Below, piece by piece: positions 61,866 to 64,000 of a DNA stretch of 64,000 nucleotides. The position numbers and the translations under genes are program-made. Under the pieces are notes generated by a model. The model was given only the letters and a program-made list of their open reading frames with translations. It had not been told where the DNA came from and searched no databases. The stretch is taken from assembly GCA_002021875.1 (NCBI GenBank), contig CP018627.1:11904001-11968000 (forward strand). Direction: 5' to 3'. Position 1 is the first letter of the stretch, and the number at the start of each line of letters is the position of its first letter. The DNA comes from Streptomyces hygroscopicus (GTDB taxonomy: Bacteria > Actinomycetota > Actinomycetes > Streptomycetales > Streptomycetaceae).

Positions 61866-62084
61866 TCATCGATGGCGACACGCAGCGATCGCCAGGGGGA
61901 CAAGTACGGCCAGGAGTCCGACCCCCACCCCAACCGGGGCCGTGAGAGAGGGATGCTGATACAGCACGTACACCGTGGCTGTGCAGATCAAGAGCACCAT
62001 CACCACGGTGAGCACCACCACCGTCACCAAAAGGTGCTGCGGCGGTTCGCCCTGGGACGGCCGTGACTGCTGATTGGTTGTCAT
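61866..62084 (-). CDS. Small membrane protein with two transmembrane helices
   Basis: A 72-residue protein: a polar N-terminus (TTNQQSRPSQGEPPQH), helix 1 LLVTVVVLTVVMVLLICTAT and helix 2 GVGVGLLAVLVPLAIAAC. It follows the SAV_2336-like gene on the same strand after 112 bases, so the two may act together at the membrane. The ATG at 62084 is chosen because the helix pattern starts soon after; the longer frame above it looks non-coding. No family is recognised. Confidence 0.6.
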   Translation of the reverse strand: MTTNQQSRPSQGEPPQHLLVTVVVLTVVMVLLICTATVYVLYQHPSLTAPVGVGVGLLAVLVPLAIAACRHR

Positions 62085-62196
62085 CTGGATTGTTCTCCGG
62101 GTGTCAGATGCCCTCGCCGGGCCCGGCGTGCCATGCGTCGGCAAGGGTGGTGAATCGTCGGTCTGGGACAGCGGGTCGGTTCGGGGAGTCGTGGAG

Positions 62197-63738
62197 TCAG
62201 TCACGGCCAACCACCTCGGAGACCACATGTTTTCCCCTGTGTGATGCGTCTTCAACTGGATCGGGTGGGCTTTCTCCCGAGCGGGCGAGCGCCTGATGGG
62301 CCAGGACCAGGGCGCGAAAGGAGCGCGCGCCCTCCAGATACGGACCGGAAAGCGCTTGGTAGACCTGTTCCTGAAGGCGGATATACGGAAGCAGGCGCTC
62401 GGTCCTGGGAAGGTCGCGCAGCGACCCGGAGGGGTGGTTGAGCAGATCGCGGAGCATCAGCAGCGGCTTCCAGCGGCGGCCGAGCCGATCGAGGACGCTC
62501 CCGAGGATGTACAGCGATTCGTCCCGCATCCCGGCGGACAGCAGCAGTTCCCGTACCCCGTCGTGGAACTCGTAGCCGATGCCCGTCTCGTCCAGCGGGT
62601 CGGCGGTCCCCACCTTGCGCAGCAGTCCGCCCAGCAGGACCTCGGCCAGATCGCCCGGGCTGCCCTCCGGCTGGTGGATCCCCTGCACGAACTCCATCAC
62701 GGGAATGTTCAACGGCGCGGCGGCCAGCCGGGCCGCCAGCCGGAAGGCGTTCGGCGAGGCGGTGGCGCGGAACCGGAAGACGCGGTCCCAGGCGCTCGGT
62801 TCGGGTTCGGGGTCCCAGCGCTCGGCCGGCGCCCCGGGCAGCAGCGCCATCGTGTCCTCGCCGGGCGCCGACGGGCGGGTCACCAGCCGCGCCCAGTTGG
62901 CCATCCATCGCGCGTCCAGCTCCAGCACCGGGACCGGTGGTGCGCCGCCCGGCCAGGAACCGCCGTCCGCCCGCCGCCAGGTGCCGTTGGGCGCGCCCGG
63001 TTCGGGGACCCGCACCCGCACCCGCTCCGGCGCCACACCGGTGTGGTGCCAGCGGCCCTGGTGCAAGACATGCAGCACGGCGACCGAGGCGCGCCGCGCC
63101 CAGTGGGCCAGCGCACGCTGGGCGCTCTCATCGGCCCAGGCCGCGCCGATGCCGTCGGTCAGCACCAGCACCGTCCGCTTGCCGCGCGGCGCCATCCCCT
63201 CGACCGGCGACCGGTCCTCGGGTAAGGGATGGTCGGTGTTCAGCCGGTGCACCCGCACATCCCGGAAGGCGCCGGTGCGCCGCAGCACGGTGACCAGATG
63301 CTCGGCCGTCCGCCGCCACACCACCATCGAACTGCCGCAGTCCACCACCACAACGGCGTCCATCCAGCGCTCGCGCACCGGCACCAAGGCGGGCACCCAC
63401 AGCCCCTCGCGCGCCGCGCACTCGGCCGTGGCCTCCTCGTCGATCTCCATCTCGACCAGCGAGGGCGAGGTGCGCTTGAGCGGCCGCAGAGCCCGGGTCA
63501 GGGCGCGCTCGGGCAGCGGCGGCTCGGAGACCGACGCCCGGCGCGCGGGCACGAAGACTTCCGCGACGGTCACCGGCTCCCCCTCACCGGGCGGTGCGGG
63601 GAGGCCGAGCAACTCCACGGGGAGCAGCGGCTCCGCGACCGCGGACCCAGCCTCGGACTCCGCCGCGGGGCGCTCCCCCTCGCGGTCCTGCCACGGCTGT
63701 CTGCGGCGTCTCGGGCGCGGTAGTAGTTGCGTTGCCAT
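62197..63738 (-). CDS. SAV_2336-like protein with vWA-type domain, N-terminally replaced
   Basis: About 510 residues resemble the 'SAV_2336 N-terminal domain-related' proteins of Streptomyces: RALTRALRPLKRTSPSLVEM, then a vWA-like domain with the metal motif VVVVDCGSSMVVWRRTAEHL (D-x-S-x-S variant DCGSS), VLVLTDGIGAAWADESAQRA, and a helical part MEFVQGIHQPEGSPGDLAEV, LLGGLLRKVG. Relatives belong to NTPase/effector conflict systems, often fused to peptidase or TPR modules. The native N-terminal domain is absent: upstream of about 63730 the DNA encodes a helicase-associated domain, whose ATG (63738) could by chance start the remainder. Whether this shortened protein works is uncertain. Confidence 0.72.
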   Translation of the reverse strand: MATQLLPRPRRRRQPWQDREGERPAAESEAGSAVAEPLLPVELLGLPAPPGEGEPVTVAEVFVPARRASVSEPPLPERALTRALRPLKRTSPSLVEMEIDEEATAECAAREGLWVPALVPVRERWMDAVVVVDCGSSMVVWRRTAEHLVTVLRRTGAFRDVRVHRLNTDHPLPEDRSPVEGMAPRGKRTVLVLTDGIGAAWADESAQRALAHWARRASVAVLHVLHQGRWHHTGVAPERVRVRVPEPGAPNGTWRRADGGSWPGGAPPVPVLELDARWMANWARLVTRPSAPGEDTMALLPGAPAERWDPEPEPSAWDRVFRFRATASPNAFRLAARLAAAPLNIPVMEFVQGIHQPEGSPGDLAEVLLGGLLRKVGTADPLDETGIGYEFHDGVRELLLSAGMRDESLYILGSVLDRLGRRWKPLLMLRDLLNHPSGSLRDLPRTERLLPYIRLQEQVYQALSGPYLEGARSFRALVLAHQALARSGESPPDPVEDASHRGKHVVSEVVGRD

Positions 63739-63739
63739 T

Positions 63740-64000
63740 TCAGGTTCCAGGGCAGGCACCACCAGGGGTCGATGGCATTGAGAGCCTGTTGCCGTTTGGG
63801 GGACAGGACTTTGCGTTGTTGCTGGCTTCGTTGGCCGGCGAGCCATCGGCCCAGAGGGTATCCGTGGTGCTCGGTGGTCGCGCTGACCTGGGCGAGGTGT
63901 CCGTGTTCGGCGGTGTAGGAGCGGGCGTGGGCGAGGGCCTCTTCAGTGCCGGCGCTCATGTTGCGTCGTCTGGGCCGGGCGGCGGTCGCCGCCGCGGTGT
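63740..64000 (-). pseudogene. Helicase-associated domain fragment, runs off the window
   Basis: TEEALAHARSYTAEHGHLAQ, YPLGRWLAGQRSQQQRKVLS, PKRQQALNAIDPWWCLPWNL, KWQRNYYRARD is a 'helicase associated' repeat (W/P-rich, A-I-D-P-W-W) typical of the C-terminal half of Streptomyces DEAD/SNF2-like helicases. It is cut at about 63735 by the SAV_2336-like gene; the upstream side continues past the window edge. Confidence 0.7.

Noticed and set aside
1..64000. tRNA genes, rRNA genes or an integrase attachment site within a tRNA
   Set aside because: I found no cloverleaf-like sequence or rRNA segment by eye; a covariance search would be needed to exclude a single tRNA.

Overview
The window is very GC-rich (codon third positions mostly G or C). 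It carries lone sugar ABC permeases without an ATPase, mycothiol-type enzymes, a SARP-type regulator, an SAV_2336-like protein and many remnants of actinobacterial insertion sequences. All of this points to Streptomyces or a close relative, probably a chromosome arm or a large (linear) plasmid. I see no rRNA, tRNA or CRISPR array.

Region 1 (1-9.0 kb, + strand): the end of a mycothiol-dependent enzyme gene, then a glycan-use operon of two sugar permeases, a lipoprotein binding protein, a GH78 alpha-L-rhamnosidase and a WbsX/GH99-like protein. It looks like uptake and cleavage of rhamnosides.

Region 2 (9.5-17.7 kb): an insertion-sequence graveyard, then a minus-strand operon of a sugar-type binding protein, two permeases and an FMN-dependent NtaA/DszA-type monooxygenase. 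About 390 nt upstream lies a 26-residue leader peptide with the HVDF...ALCR pattern of actinobacterial cysteine-attenuation leaders. A second monooxygenase of the same family is divergent. This reads as a sulfur-starvation-controlled system that imports and desulfurises an organosulfur compound, possibly a sulfonated or thio-sugar.

Region 3 (17.7-25.5 kb): broken DNA methyltransferase and transposase pieces; a TetR repressor with two palindromic operators divergent from an FAD monooxygenase, followed by an AraC regulator; then a flavin reductase and a truncated acyl-CoA-dehydrogenase-type monooxygenase, fused to a piece of a HAD hydrolase gene beside a frameshifted XRE regulator.

Region 4 (25.5-33.4 kb): an MprF-like lysyltransferase, then debris: amino-acid permease, three Tn3 transposase ends, PP2C phosphatase, CoiA-like protein, two integrase tails, an ATP-grasp/integrase chimera and a SARP fragment.

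Region 5 (33.5-39.5 kb): a coherent redox and tailoring cluster of NTF2-like protein, DUF1684 protein, His-rich methyltransferase, XRE-cupin regulator, thioredoxin-reductase-like enzyme and a frameshifted MFS exporter.

Region 6 (39.6-55.7 kb): mobile DNA and its cargo: a tectonin-like lectin, a deleted phosphotransferase, an IS3 element, an MFS exporter with an ATP-grasp remnant, decayed tyrosine recombinases, a GNAT acetyltransferase, an SDR enzyme and an apparently intact ISL3 element.

Region 7 (55.9-64 kb): a PPOX/UvrA-like gene pair, an IS701-derived deletion element with perfect ends, an IS5 remnant, a NUDIX fragment, a small membrane protein and an N-truncated SAV_2336-like protein joined to a helicase-associated-domain fragment at the window edge. 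The overall picture is of small intact operons stranded among repeated integration and decay events.
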